64,000 nucleotides of DNA, from contig NZ_RAPR01000001.1 in assembly GCF_003610235.1 (NCBI RefSeq), positions 3,472,001-3,536,000 on the forward strand, written 5' to 3'. Under the pieces are notes generated by a model. The model was not told where the DNA came from. It saw only the letters and a program-made list of their open reading frames with translations, and ran no database searches. The stretch is from Catellatospora citrea. GTDB taxonomy: Bacteria; Actinomycetota; Actinomycetes; Mycobacteriales; Micromonosporaceae. A program made the position numbers and the translations under genes. Shown piece after piece: positions 9,564 to 18,211 of the stretch (the stretch's first letter is position 1; the number at the start of each line of letters is the position of its first letter).

Positions 9564-10169
9564 TCAGCCGACGATCACTTTTCTGCCGTTGACGGTCCAG
9601 CCGTGGCGCGCCATGCGGCCGACGTACTCGACCAGCTGCCCGCGCTCGGCGTCCTTGATGCGCTCGGAGAGGGTGTCCTCGGTGTCGTCGTCGAGCACCG
9701 GCACCGCGACCTGCGCGATGATCGGTCCGGTGTCCACGCCGCCGTCCACGAAATGCAGCGTGGCGCCGGCCAGCTTCACCCCGTACTCGACGGCGTCGCG
9801 CGGGCCGTGCATGCCGGGGAAGGCCGGCAGCAGCGCGTTGTGGGTGTTGACATAACGTCCGCCGAACCGGTCCAGGAACGCCTTGCCCACCAGCTTGAGG
9901 AAGCCCGCACCGATCACGAGGTCGGGCTGGTGCGCCGCGGTCAGGTCGGTGAACGTTTCGTCCCAGTCCTGCCGGGTAGCGAAGTCCGGGACCCGGGCGA
10001 CGAAGGTGGACACTCCTGCGGCCTCGGCGCGGGCCAGGCCCGCGATGCCGTGGCGGTCCGCGCCGACACCGACGACGGCCGCCCCGTATGCGGGGTCGGC
10101 GCAGGCATCGAGCAGAGCTTGGAGATTGGTACCGGAACCGGAGACCAGGACGACGAGGCGAGCGGTCAC
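9564..10169 (-). CDS. purN: Phosphoribosylglycinamide formyltransferase
   Basis: Transfers a formyl group from 10-formyl-THF to GAR, the third step of purine synthesis. The start MTARLVVLVSGSGTNLQALL contains the phosphate-binding SGSGTNLQ loop. The catalytic Asn and His lie in NTHNALLPAFPG (NIHPSLLP in E. coli, so the Pro is replaced by Asn), and the catalytic Asp lies in VDGGVDTGPII. At 201 aa it is full length. GTG start. A TAGGGT hexamer ends six bases before it, suggesting a leaderless mRNA. It lies downstream of perM in transcription order, as I recall from Mycobacterium. Confidence 0.95.
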   Translation of the reverse strand: MTARLVVLVSGSGTNLQALLDACADPAYGAAVVGVGADRHGIAGLARAEAAGVSTFVARVPDFATRQDWDETFTDLTAAHQPDLVIGAGFLKLVGKAFLDRFGGRYVNTHNALLPAFPGMHGPRDAVEYGVKLAGATLHFVDGGVDTGPIIAQVAVPVLDDDTEDTLSERIKDAERGQLVEYVGRMARHGWTVNGRKVIVG

Positions 10170-10175
10170 CTCTGC

Positions 10176-10181
10176 ACCCTA
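10176..10181 (-). promoter_or_regulatory. -10-like hexamer for leaderless purN
   Basis: TAGGGT on the minus strand, six bases before the GTG start. There is no separate Shine-Dalgarno at proper distance (AGAGG directly abuts the start codon). Confidence 0.45.
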
Positions 10182-10358
10182 TCGGGCAGCCGCGGCGCTG
10201 CTCGCGTCGGGTGCGGCGCGCACTTACGGCGTTTTGCCCGACAAACCCGCAAATAAAGTAGATATTGGGCGAAGAACTGCATTCCAGAACGTGCCGACCC
10301 CGCCCGGCCAGCCGGGTGCCGTCACCCCGCACGCTCTGCCGAACGCGAGGAGCCGATC

Positions 10359-11366
10359 TTGACGCAACCGCCGAAGCCACCGGAGACGCCGGAGGAGCCG
10401 CCGTCGTGGCCGCCGCAGCCGCCGTCGCGCGAGGACCAGCCGCCCGCTCCGCCCTCGCCCGATGTGCCGCCGCCGCCGAGCGAGCCGGTTCCCGCACCCC
10501 CCGAAGGCGCGACCTGGTCCCCCGAGCCGGAGCCGGTCTCCGCGGCTGCCGGCCCCGAGCCGGAACCGCCGGCCGGCCAGGAGCCGCCGTCCGCGCCCGA
10601 ACCCGCCGCGCCGGCCACCGGCTCGCCAGGCACCGCCGGTGGCGTCTGGCCGGAGCCGCCGGCCGCCCCGGAACCGCCGACGAGCGTGGACAACCCGTTC
10701 AACCCGCCGCCCGCGCCGGAGTTCGCGCCGCCGGTCGCCATGAGCGACCCGACCGCGCCCACCCCGCCGACGCCGCCGGTCCCGCCGTCGCCGCCCACGC
10801 CGCCCGGCCCGCCGCCACCGATGCCGCCGGTGCCCCCGCCGCCGTCGGTCGGGGCGAGCACGCCCACGCCGCCGGGCTGGCCCGAGCCCGCGGAACAGCC
10901 GTACCCGGCGTCCGCGCCGCCGCCTCCGCCGGTGGCCGGCCCCTACGGCTCGGGCGGCGGGACGGTGTACAGCTCGGGCGGCACCCCACTGCCGCCGCCT
11001 CCGCCGCCACCGCCCTCGATCGGGGGACCGCCGCCGCCCCCGCCGCTGGGCCCCGCTCAGGGCACCGTCTACCAGAAGGCCGGCGGGCAGAACAACCTGT
11101 TCGGCTGGATCGCCCTGGCCTGCGGCATCATCGGCACCGGCTGCTGCTGCTGCCCGTGGCTCAACGGCGCCCCGTTCATCGGCGGCATCCCGGCGGTCAT
11201 CCTCGGGGCCATGCACCTCAACAAGGTGAAGAAGGGCGCGGCGTCGATGTCGTGGCTCGGCTGGGTCGCCATCGCGCTCGGCGTCATCGCCATGATCGCT
11301 GCGATCTGCGGTATCGCGACCGGCTGGCAGGACCGGATCTACGAGCAGTACCAGCAGTTCAACTGA
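10359..11366 (+). CDS. Proline-rich DUF4190-like membrane protein
   Basis: 335 aa. Residues 1 to about 240 are low-complexity and extremely rich in Pro with Glu, Ala and Gly, including PPPPPPP runs. The last about 95 residues form a two-helix membrane domain: LFGWIALACGIIGTGCCCCPWLNGAP, then a basic loop HLNKVKKG, then LGWVAIALGVIAMIAAICGIATG. This arrangement resembles DUF4190 proteins. The start codon is TTG, chosen because GAGGAG is correctly spaced and no better start exists in frame. The long Pro runs imply dependence on EF-P. Function unknown. It is divergent from purN and the first of four small plus-strand membrane-protein genes around perM. Confidence 0.72.
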   Translation: MTQPPKPPETPEEPPSWPPQPPSREDQPPAPPSPDVPPPPSEPVPAPPEGATWSPEPEPVSAAAGPEPEPPAGQEPPSAPEPAAPATGSPGTAGGVWPEPPAAPEPPTSVDNPFNPPPAPEFAPPVAMSDPTAPTPPTPPVPPSPPTPPGPPPPMPPVPPPPSVGASTPTPPGWPEPAEQPYPASAPPPPPVAGPYGSGGGTVYSSGGTPLPPPPPPPPSIGGPPPPPPLGPAQGTVYQKAGGQNNLFGWIALACGIIGTGCCCCPWLNGAPFIGGIPAVILGAMHLNKVKKGAASMSWLGWVAIALGVIAMIAAICGIATGWQDRIYEQYQQFN

Positions 11367-11378
11367 TCCACTCGCATC

Positions 11379-11416
11379 GACTGGTGGGACAGCTGTTATC
11401 AGCTGTCCCACCAGTC
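11379..11416 (+). terminator. Intrinsic terminator after the proline-rich gene
   Basis: Perfect 17-bp stem (11379-11395 / 11400-11416) with loop TTAT, 12 bases after the stop codon. Confidence 0.88.
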
Positions 11417-11500
11417 ACATCCGTCACAACTTGCTATTAGACTCCGCACGTTTGGCAACGGCTCACTCCGAGCCACCACCCCGACACCCCTGGAGTCTCC

Positions 11501-11785
11501 ATGACCTACGGTTCCCAGCAGCCGCAGATCGACAACAACCTGACGATGTCCATCGTCTCGATCTTCCTGTTCTGGCCGCTGGCCATCCCGGCCATCATCA
11601 ACGCCAACAAGGTCAACCCGCTGCTGCAGGCGGGCGACTACGCGGGCGCCCAGGCCGCCGCGGCCGAGTCCAAGAAGTGGTCGAAGCTCGCCCTCATCAT
11701 CGGCGGCGTCGCCTGGGCCCTGGTCTGCGTCTGCTGCGCGCTCAACTTCTTCGTCCTCGGCGCCAACGGCGCCGCGGGCATGTGA
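11501..11785 (+). CDS. CD225/dispanin-family small membrane protein
   Basis: 94 aa with two hydrophobic segments. The order is typical of the CD225/dispanin family: a short polar N terminus, helix 1 (LTMSIVSIFLFWPLAIPAI), the conserved cytoplasmic loop NANKVNPLLQAGDYAGAQ with AAAAESKKWSK, then helix 2 (LALIIGGVAWALVCVCCALNF) with adjacent cysteines. Eukaryotic relatives are interferon-induced transmembrane proteins. Bacterial members have no settled function. TGGAG precedes the ATG at suitable distance. It lies between a terminator and the 3' end of convergent perM. Confidence 0.8.
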   Translation: MTYGSQQPQIDNNLTMSIVSIFLFWPLAIPAIINANKVNPLLQAGDYAGAQAAAAESKKWSKLALIIGGVAWALVCVCCALNFFVLGANGAAGM

Positions 11786-11792
11786 TCAGCCG

Positions 11793-13574
11793 TCACTGCA
11801 CCAGCTGACGGGCGGTCCGCACGGCGGGCCGCCCGTCTGTTTCCTTCCGCACACCGTGCACCGCCCAGGATCCGGCGACCCCGAGCAGCCCACCCAGCGC
11901 CACCACCAGCGCCGCCATCGCCGCGACCTGCCACACCACGGGTCCCGTGCGCACCGGACCGGTCACCGGCAGCACCCCGCCGGACGCGTACGCGGCGGCG
12001 GCCAGCAGCACTCCGGCCACCACGCCGGCGGTCAGCGCCGAGCCGCACAGGCGCAGCCAGCGCGGCTGAGGCGTGAGCACATCGCCGAGCCGGGTCCGGC
12101 GCGGGCGCAGCCGCCGCCGGGTCATGAGCACCGCCGCGGCCGCGCCGCCGAGCAGCGGCAGCACCGTGAGCAGCCACCCCAGCCCCTGGAGCGGGCCGGT
12201 CGGCACCCCGGCGAACACCGGCAGGTGGGTCAGCGGCAGGGTGCCCGCGGCGAACCCCGGGCCCAGCAGGTAGGAAGCCGCCCAGACGGCGAAGTTCGGC
12301 CCGTACACCAGGCTCAGCAGGGTCAGCCCGGCCTGACCGAGCACCCCGGTGGAGAACCCGGCGAGGTCGTGTGTGGCCTGTGTCCCGTTCATCGCCACCG
12401 CGAGGCCCACCGCGCCCGCGCCGACCGCGAGCACCAGCAGCGCGGCGACCACGCCGGCCCGTACGCCATCGCGCAGCAGCACCGGCGTGCGCCGGGCCAG
12501 CCGGCGCAGCACCCCGCCGCTGCGCAGCACCCCGGCCGCGCCCCCCACCGCGCCCAGCACCACGAAGTGCAGCCCGGCGCGCCACGGGGTCACGAACAGT
12601 CCCGGCCCGTCGGCCAGCGCGGCGGCGAGCACCCCGAAACAGCCGTACACCGCTGCCACGGCCAGCGTGCCCAGCACCGCATGCCGGATCGACCCGCTGC
12701 CCTGGGCTCCCATTGCCCGGGTCGTGTGCACCCCGGCCCGGTTGACCCGCCACAGCGCGAACGCGGTGAGCGCCAGCGGCGCCAGCTCCATCGTGCCCAG
12801 CTGACCGTTGACCGGCACGGTGATCGGCACGCCGTGCCCGAGCAGCCAGGCGGCCAGCACCAGGCGCAGCGACAGCCCCCAGTCCACGGCTCCCTCGGCG
12901 GCCCGCGCGGCCACCGTCAGCAGCATCAGCGGCCCGAGCACCAGCAGCGTCGCCCAGCCCGTGTTGACCAGCGCCGCCACCGGCAGCGGCGCGCCCCGCG
13001 GGCGCAGCGTGCCGGCCGGGCGGCCGCGCGGCAGCAGCACGGTCTCCATGGTGGCGATCTCGTCGTCCAGCGGCTCCCGCGGCACGGGGCGGCTCACGTC
13101 GATCTTGACCGTCTCCCGCGCCGCCAGGTGCGCCAGATCGATCTTGACGGTGTCCCGGGTGGCCAGCGCCGGGTCGTCAGCGAACCCGCCGGAGTCCGGA
13201 TCGGCATCGGCGGTGCCGGTGGTGCGGTCCGGCCCGGCCGCGTCCGGGTCGGCGGTGTCCCGGTCGGGGGTCTCCAGGCGGCGGCTCGCGTCCGTGCCGG
13301 AGGCGACGGGGTCACCGGTCGCGTCCGTTTCGGTGTCGTCGGCGCCGGGGCTCGCGTCGGTGTCCGTTTCGGTCGGGCTGCCGGGCGTGTCGCGGCGGGC
13401 GCGCTCCGGTGCGGCGGCATCGCGTTCGGACGGATCCGGGCCGGACGCGGGGGCCTGCGGCACGGCCGGACGCGAACCGTCCCCAGACGACCGCGAATAC
13501 GCGTCCAAACCCTCGCCGGGCGCAGCGCGCCGCAGCTCAGGCTGCACGCCGAGGGACTCACCTTGCTCCGTCAT
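11793..13574 (-). CDS. perM: PerM-like (DUF6350) integral membrane protein
   Basis: 593 aa. Residues 1 to about 185 are predicted disordered and rich in Asp, Thr, Pro and Ala, with the near-repeats RDTVKID and RETVKID followed by METVLL. The rest is hydrophobic with roughly ten transmembrane helices. Family marks are GHGVPITVPVNGQLGTMELAPLALTAF and the RVNRAG segment. The order perM-purN-purH downstream of sucCD matches my memory of the Mycobacterium locus where PerM (Rv0955) stabilises the divisome under stress, which supports the name. The tail is longer than I expect from mycobacteria. The molecular role is inferred from the family only. Confidence 0.78.
   Translation of the reverse strand: MTEQGESLGVQPELRRAAPGEGLDAYSRSSGDGSRPAVPQAPASGPDPSERDAAAPERARRDTPGSPTETDTDASPGADDTETDATGDPVASGTDASRRLETPDRDTADPDAAGPDRTTGTADADPDSGGFADDPALATRDTVKIDLAHLAARETVKIDVSRPVPREPLDDEIATMETVLLPRGRPAGTLRPRGAPLPVAALVNTGWATLLVLGPLMLLTVAARAAEGAVDWGLSLRLVLAAWLLGHGVPITVPVNGQLGTMELAPLALTAFALWRVNRAGVHTTRAMGAQGSGSIRHAVLGTLAVAAVYGCFGVLAAALADGPGLFVTPWRAGLHFVVLGAVGGAAGVLRSGGVLRRLARRTPVLLRDGVRAGVVAALLVLAVGAGAVGLAVAMNGTQATHDLAGFSTGVLGQAGLTLLSLVYGPNFAVWAASYLLGPGFAAGTLPLTHLPVFAGVPTGPLQGLGWLLTVLPLLGGAAAAVLMTRRRLRPRRTRLGDVLTPQPRWLRLCGSALTAGVVAGVLLAAAAYASGGVLPVTGPVRTGPVVWQVAAMAALVVALGGLLGVAGSWAVHGVRKETDGRPAVRTARQLVQ
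11808..11837 (+). terminator. Possible terminator for the CD225 gene, inside the perM 3' end
   Basis: 9-bp stem GACGGGCGG/CCGCCCGTC followed by TGTTTCC on the plus strand. It overlaps the last codons of the convergent perM gene. Confidence 0.45.
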
Positions 13575-13698
13575 CAGGCGCTACCTAACCACAAACGAGC
13601 CGGGTTGACTATGAACCCTACCCCGTGGCCATTTCGACCCGATATGCGAGTTAGGAGGGATACGCTGCGAACAAGGTCGTTCATCGAGGAGGCATGTC

Positions 13699-14034
13699 GT
13701 GACCTACACACCGCCACCGCCGTCAGTGCCGCCGCCGCCTCCACCGCCGCCGGTGCCGCCACCGCCGCCGGGCCCGCCGCCCTACGGGACGCCGTCGGGC
13801 ATGCCGGGCAAGGGCGACCGCGTGACGCTGTACGGCGTGCTCGGCATCGTCCTGGGCCTCTGCTGCTGCGGCCTCATCGGCCTGATCCTGGGCTGGCTGT
13901 CGGTGCAGGAGGCGAAGAAGGTCGGCAAGAAGCCGACGCTGGGTTACATCGCGATGGCCGTCGGTGTCATCGGCATCATCTGGAACATCATCTACGGCAT
14001 CCGCTACTCCAGCGGCGGGATGAAGTTCAACTGA
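13699..14034 (+). CDS. Small proline-rich two-helix membrane protein
   Basis: 111 aa. The first about 35 residues are almost pure Pro with a PPYG motif. Helix 1 (YGVLGIVLGLCCCGLIGLILGWLS) is followed by the basic loop VQEAKKVGKK and helix 2 (LGYIAMAVGVIGIIWNIIYGI), a DUF4190-like plan. I start at GTG because GAGGAGG ends six bases upstream; an earlier ATG sits one base after that site and runs into a stop after two codons. Divergent from perM; 23 bases upstream of a paralogue, so probably one transcript. Function unknown. Confidence 0.75.
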   Translation: MTYTPPPPSVPPPPPPPPVPPPPPGPPPYGTPSGMPGKGDRVTLYGVLGIVLGLCCCGLIGLILGWLSVQEAKKVGKKPTLGYIAMAVGVIGIIWNIIYGIRYSSGGMKFN

Positions 14035-14057
14035 ACTAGTCGGGATAGGGGAAACCC

Positions 14058-14444
14058 ATGACGAACGACCCGCTGCCGCCGTACGAGCCGCCGCCGGTGA
14101 CCCCGCCACCAGCGCCGCCGCCGCTCAACCCGCCGCCGCCACCACCGCCACCGGGCCCGCCGCCCTACGGCTTGCCGCCGGCCTCGGGCGGCGGCAAGGA
14201 CCTGGCGATGATCTACGGAATCATCGGCATCGTCGTCGCCGTGTTCTGCTGCGCGCCGCTGGGCATCCTGTTCGGCTGGCTGTCCATGAAGGAGGCCCGG
14301 GAACGGGGCGCGGACCAGACGCTGGGCAAGGTCGCCTTCTGGCTGGGCATCGCGTTCACCGCCCTGGCCGTGATCGGTGTGATCCTGGCCTGCGTCGCCG
14401 GCGCGTTCAGCGGCAACATGTACAACCACCGCGGCGGCTACTGA
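14058..14444 (+). CDS. Small proline-rich two-helix membrane protein (paralogue)
   Basis: 128 aa and clearly a paralogue of the preceding gene: a Pro-rich N terminus ending GPPPYG, helix 1 (IYGIIGIVVAVFCCAPLGILFGWLS), the loop MKEARERGADQ, and helix 2 (AFWLGIAFTALAVIGVILACVAGAF). Cysteines sit at the cytoplasmic-side end of helix 1, as in its neighbours. AGGGGA precedes the ATG. A perfect 17-bp terminator follows and is shared with convergent sucD. Function unknown. Confidence 0.75.
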   Translation: MTNDPLPPYEPPPVTPPPAPPPLNPPPPPPPPGPPPYGLPPASGGGKDLAMIYGIIGIVVAVFCCAPLGILFGWLSMKEARERGADQTLGKVAFWLGIAFTALAVIGVILACVAGAFSGNMYNHRGGY

Positions 14445-14453
14445 CCGAGACGA

Positions 14454-14492
14454 ACGGTGGGCGTCCTCCCGACCCGGGAGGACGCCCACCGT
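14454..14492. terminator. Bidirectional terminator before sucD
   Basis: Perfect 17-bp stem (14454-14470 / 14476-14492), 5-base loop, between the convergent proline-rich gene and sucD. Confidence 0.92.
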
Positions 14493-14509
14493 CTTACGTG
14501 CGTACGGCC

Positions 14510-15397
14510 TCAGCGGCCGGACATGACCTCGCGCATCAGGCGAGCGGTCTCCGACGGCGTCTTGCCGACCTTGACCCCGGCCGCCTCCAGCGCCGCCTTC
14601 TTGGCGTCGGCGGTGCCGGACGAGCCCGAGATGATCGCGCCCGCGTGGCCCATGGTCTTGCCGGGAGGGGCGGTGAAGCCGGCGATGTAGCCGACGACGG
14701 GCTTGGTCACGTGCGCCTTGATGAACTCGGCCGCGCGCTCCTCGGCGTCGCCGCCGATCTCACCGATCATGACGATGGCCTCGGTCTCCGGGTCGTCCTG
14801 GAAGGCCGCGAGCGCGTCGATGTGGGTGGTGCCGATGATCGGGTCGCCACCGATGCCCACGGCGGTCGAGAAGCCGATGTCCCGCAGCTCGTACATGAGC
14901 TGGTAGGTCAGCGTGCCGGACTTCGACACCAGGCCGATGCGGCCGGAGCCGGCGATGTCGGCCGGGATGATGCCCGCGTTGCTGGCGCCCGGGGACGCGA
15001 CGCCGGGGCAGTTCGGGCCGATGATCCGGGTCTTGTTGCCCGTCTCGACGGCGTGCGCCCAGAAGGCGGCGGTGTCGTGCACCGGCACGCCCTCGGTGAT
15101 CACGACGGCCAGGCCGATGCCCGCGTCGATCGCCTCGACGACGGCGTCCTTGGTGAACGCCGGCGGCACGAAGATGACGGTGACGTCCGCGCCGGTCTCC
15201 TTCATCGCGTCGGCCACCGAGCCGAACACGGGCACCGCGGTGCCGTCGAAGTCGACCGAGGTGCCCGCCTTGCGCGGGTTGACGCCGCCCACGATCTGGG
15301 TGCCCGCGGCCAGCATGCGGCGGGTGTGCTTGGAGCCCTCGGAGCCGGTCATGCCCTGAACGATGACCTTGGAGTCCTTGGTGAGCCAGATAGCCAT
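14510..15397 (-). CDS. sucD: Succinyl-CoA ligase alpha subunit
   Basis: Alpha subunit of the TCA-cycle enzyme that makes succinate and a nucleoside triphosphate from succinyl-CoA; it binds CoA and carries the phosphohistidine. At 295 aa it is full length. [16 protein letters not shown] is the CoA-binding start, [11 protein letters not shown] the conserved middle motif, and [20 protein letters not shown] holds the active-site His. It starts seven bases after the sucC stop and is co-transcribed with sucC. Confidence 0.97.
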   Translation of the reverse strand: MAIWLTKDSKVIVQGMTGSEGSKHTRRMLAAGTQIVGGVNPRKAGTSVDFDGTAVPVFGSVADAMKETGADVTVIFVPPAFTKDAVVEAIDAGIGLAVVITEGVPVHDTAAFWAHAVETGNKTRIIGPNCPGVASPGASNAGIIPADIAGSGRIGLVSKSGTLTYQLMYELRDIGFSTAVGIGGDPIIGTTHIDALAAFQDDPETEAIVMIGEIGGDAEERAAEFIKAHVTKPVVGYIAGFTAPPGKTMGHAGAIISGSSGTADAKKAALEAAGVKVGKTPSETARLMREVMSGR

Positions 15398-15404
15398 TGT
15401 CAGA

Positions 15405-16583
15405 TCACTTCCCAGCCGCTGCGAGCTCGGCGGCGCGCTTGGCGGCGCCGTCCATGGTGTCCACTCGCTGCACGAGCGGGTTGTTCGCGCTGTCGAGGAT
15501 CGCGCGACCGGCCTCGGCGTTGTTGCCGTCGAGGCGTACGACCAGCGGCTTCGTCACGGACTCGCCGCGGCCCTCCAGCATGGCCAGCGCCTGCACGATG
15601 CCGTTGGCGACCGCGTCGCACGCGGTGATGCCGCCGAAGACGTTGACGAACACGCTCTTGACCGCGGGGTCGGACAGCACGATCTCCAGACCGTTCGCCA
15701 TGACCTCCGCGGACGCGCCGCCGCCGATGTCGAGGAAGTTCGCGGGCTTGACGCCACCGAACTGCTCACCGGCGTACGCGACCACGTCCAGCGTGGACAT
15801 GACCAGGCCCGCGCCGTTGCCGATGATGCCGACCTCGCCGTCGAGCTTGACGTAGTTGAGGTCCTTGGCCTTGGCGGCCTGCTCCAGCGGGTCGACCGCG
15901 GCCTTGTCCTCCAGCGCCTCGTGGTCGGCGTGGCGGAAGCCGGCGTTCTCGTCCAGCGTCACCTTCGCGTCCAGGCACAGCACCTTGCCGGAGCTGATCT
16001 TCGCGAGCGGGTTGACCTCGACCAGCGTCGCGTCCTCGGCCCGGAAGGTCTGCCACAGCTTGATCGCGATGTCCACGACCTGGTCGGCGACCTCGGCCGG
16101 GAAGTGGCCGGCGGTGACGATCTCACGCGCCAGCGCCTCGTCGACGCCACGGTTGGCGTCGATCGCGATCTTCGCGACCTTCTCCGGCTGCTCCTCGGCG
16201 ACGGTCTCGATCTCCATACCGCCGGCGACGCTGGCGATGCACAGGAAGGTGCGGTTCGCCCGGTCCAGCAGGTAGGAGAAGTAGTACTCCTCGACGATGT
16301 CGGCCGTCTCGGCCAGCATCACCTTGTGGACCGTGTGGCCCTTGATGTCCATGCCAAGGATGTCGTTCGCGCGGTCGTACGCCTCGGTCGCATCGGCGGC
16401 GAGCTTCACGCCGCCGGCCTTGCCGCGGCCACCGACCTTCACCTGCGCCTTGACGACGACCCGGCCGCCCAGGCGCTCGGCGATGGCGCGGGCCTCCTCC
16501 GGGGTCTCGGCGACGCCACCGGCGAGCACGGGCAGACCGTGCTTCTCGAAGACATCGCGCCCCTGGTACTCGTACAGGTCCAC
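15405..16583 (-). CDS. sucC: Succinyl-CoA ligase (ADP/GDP-forming) beta subunit
   Basis: Nucleotide-binding beta subunit with an N-terminal ATP-grasp domain and a C-terminal CoA-ligase domain. It starts [19 protein letters not shown], has [20 protein letters not shown] for nucleotide binding, [10 protein letters not shown] for the metal site, and [20 protein letters not shown] in the C-terminal domain. At 392 aa it is full length. The start is GTG with AGAGG six bases upstream. First gene of the sucCD pair. Confidence 0.97.
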   Translation of the reverse strand: MDLYEYQGRDVFEKHGLPVLAGGVAETPEEARAIAERLGGRVVVKAQVKVGGRGKAGGVKLAADATEAYDRANDILGMDIKGHTVHKVMLAETADIVEEYYFSYLLDRANRTFLCIASVAGGMEIETVAEEQPEKVAKIAIDANRGVDEALAREIVTAGHFPAEVADQVVDIAIKLWQTFRAEDATLVEVNPLAKISSGKVLCLDAKVTLDENAGFRHADHEALEDKAAVDPLEQAAKAKDLNYVKLDGEVGIIGNGAGLVMSTLDVVAYAGEQFGGVKPANFLDIGGGASAEVMANGLEIVLSDPAVKSVFVNVFGGITACDAVANGIVQALAMLEGRGESVTKPLVVRLDGNNAEAGRAILDSANNPLVQRVDTMDGAAKRAAELAAAGK

Positions 16584-16747
16584 CGATACCTCTTCGTGTC
16601 CAGCCCATGGCGTCGCGGGCTGGACGCCCGCTGCGACGCGTAGGGACCATTGCCCATCCTCCGCTGGCTGGGCCTTCCGCGCAGCCTAACGGTCGGTCAG
16701 CGCAACGTATCGGCACGACCGCCCGGTGTGCCCAACTGCACACCGGT

Positions 16748-16799
16748 CGCCGTCCGGCACCGGCCCGGCCCGAAGGCCGCCGCGCGGCGCCGGACGGCG
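16748..16799 (-). terminator. Inverted repeat downstream of the membrane-protein gene
   Basis: 11-bp perfect arms (16748-16758 / 16789-16799) around a 30-base GC-rich loop, between the end of the minus-strand gene at 16813 and the sucC start. A terminator role is plausible but the loop is long. Confidence 0.4.
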
Positions 16800-16812
16800 T
16801 GGTGGCAGGTGC

Positions 16813-17496
16813 TCAGCCGAGCAGCTCGACCGGCACCCGGCCGGCGGCCTGGTAGCGCAGCGCGGCGAGGAGTTCGGCCGGGGTGCCCGGGGCCGCGCCG
16901 ACCGGCACGTGGATGTTGGTGCCCAGCTTCTTCATCCGCCGCCGCTGCGCGACGGCGGTGCCGGCCCGGTTCTCCACGTTGCCCTGCTTCGCGAGGTTGA
17001 ACTGGGGCTCGATGCGGGAGTCGCGGGGCTTCACGCACAGCTGCGGGCCGTGCCAGTTGCGCACGTACACCGACTCGACGTCGGCCCAGGGCAGGTGCAG
17101 CACGCGGGCCTTGTCGAGCATGGGCCGGACGTACACCCCGCCGGCGTCGGCGGCGAGCTGCACCGGGCGCAGCTGGCGCGCGACCGAGACCGGCAGCCAC
17201 GCCAGCAGGCCCAGCACGAGCACGAGCGCGCCGAGCCCGACCATGCCGCTGTTCATGTCGCCGTACTTGGCGCTGTGCACCGTCTCCTGGCTGTGCAGCA
17301 GCAGGTAAACCCCGGTGGGCAGCATGAAGAGGCTGAGCAGGGTCATGATCACGAGTTCGCCGCGGCGGTGCGCGAGCAGGTGCCGCCAGGTGCCGGCGAG
17401 CTGCACCGTCACCGGCAGGCCGGCGGGGATGAGCTGCCGCACCGTCGGGACGGCCGCGGGGGCGGGGGTGCCCGCCAGGGGGTCAGGGCTGGTCAT
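16813..17496 (-). CDS. Uncharacterised two-helix membrane protein
   Basis: 227 aa from the chosen start. Two adjacent hydrophobic helices lie near residues 55-75 and 90-115 (LVIMTLLSLFMLPTGVYLLL and MVGLGALVLVLGLLAWLPVSV). A cytoplasmic domain follows, with LAADAGGVYVRPM and VLHLPWADVESVYVRNW, a pattern like a PH-type domain in which a short helix-strand pair precedes a tryptophan. I do not recognise the family with certainty. The frame is open 22 codons upstream; I prefer the ATG giving MTSPDPLAG, but no strong ribosome site decides this. Confidence 0.6.
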   Translation of the reverse strand: MTSPDPLAGTPAPAAVPTVRQLIPAGLPVTVQLAGTWRHLLAHRRGELVIMTLLSLFMLPTGVYLLLHSQETVHSAKYGDMNSGMVGLGALVLVLGLLAWLPVSVARQLRPVQLAADAGGVYVRPMLDKARVLHLPWADVESVYVRNWHGPQLCVKPRDSRIEPQFNLAKQGNVENRAGTAVAQRRRMKKLGTNIHVPVGAAPGTPAELLAALRYQAAGRVPVELLG

Positions 17497-17803
17497 GGCG
17501 CGTGAACCTAGCAGCCCGTCACTCTTTTCGGTGACCCTGCGCATGCCCGTAACCCCGGCCACCGGCCGTCGTTGAGTCTGATGTCAGAGAGCTGAGGCCG
17601 GAACGGCCGAGGCAGGATGACACAAACGGCCGATGCCCTGTCGGTCGAGGGGTGGCGGCGGGGCATCGTGCATAGAGGAGCCGGACGTGTGAGGGGTGCG
17701 TCCGGCTCCTCCCTTTCTGCGTGTCCGTGAGGTCGTCCGGAGCGCACACGCACCCCCGAAGCCGGTCCGGCGCGGGGGTGCGGTCTTACCAAGGGGTATG
17801 AGG
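17497..17803. other. Intergenic region with two strong hairpins
   Basis: About 300 bases with no supported gene. A 13-bp stem (17675-17687 / 17699-17711) is followed on the plus strand by CCTTTCT. A 10-bp stem (17749-17758 / 17773-17782) lies just after the icmB stop. Both are probably the termination zone of the minus-strand icmB transcript. The upstream part must contain the promoter of the membrane-protein gene. Confidence 0.5.
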
Positions 17804-18211
17804 TCAGGCAGGCTGGGCGGTCGCCACGTTGGCCCGCACCCAGTCGACGATGGCGTGGGTCGTCGCGCCGGGCGTGAACACCTTGGCCACGCCGAGCCGC
17901 TCCAGCTCGGGGATGTCCGCGTCGGGGATGATGCCGCCGCCGAACACCACCATGTCCCCGGCGCCGCGCTCGCGCAGCAGCTCGACCACCCGCGGGAACA
18001 GGGTCATGTGCGCGCCGGACAGCACGGACAGGCCGACCGCGTCGGCGTCCTCCTGGATCGCGGTCTCCACGATCTGCTCCGCCGTCTGGTGCAGGCCGGT
18101 GTAGATGACCTCCATACCCGCGTCGCGCAGGGCTCTGGCCACCACCTTCGCGCCCCGGTCGTGCCCGTCGAGCCCGGGCTTGGCGACGACCACGCGAATA
18201 CGAGTGCCCAT
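17804..18211 (-). CDS. icmB: Stand-alone cobalamin-binding mutase small subunit (IcmB-like)
   Basis: 135 aa, a complete B12-binding domain without a catalytic barrel. The signature DGHDRG at residues 15-20 supplies the axial His17 (DxHxxG). [12 protein letters not shown] and [13 protein letters not shown] are the later cobalamin-loop motifs. This matches the small subunit of isobutyryl-CoA mutase, which interconverts isobutyryl- and n-butyryl-CoA with a separate large subunit. No large subunit is in the window. From memory Streptomyces places icmB close to pcrA and sucCD in the same way. Partnering with another acyl-CoA mutase is possible. Confidence 0.7.
   Translation of the reverse strand: MGTRIRVVVAKPGLDGHDRGAKVVARALRDAGMEVIYTGLHQTAEQIVETAIQEDADAVGLSVLSGAHMTLFPRVVELLRERGAGDMVVFGGGIIPDADIPELERLGVAKVFTPGATTHAIVDWVRANVATAQPA

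Noticed and set aside
13694..13702. Two-codon uORF ATGTCGTGA at the start of the proline-rich gene
   Set aside because: The ATG is only one base from the Shine-Dalgarno, so it is unlikely to be translated; it only overlaps the true GTG start.
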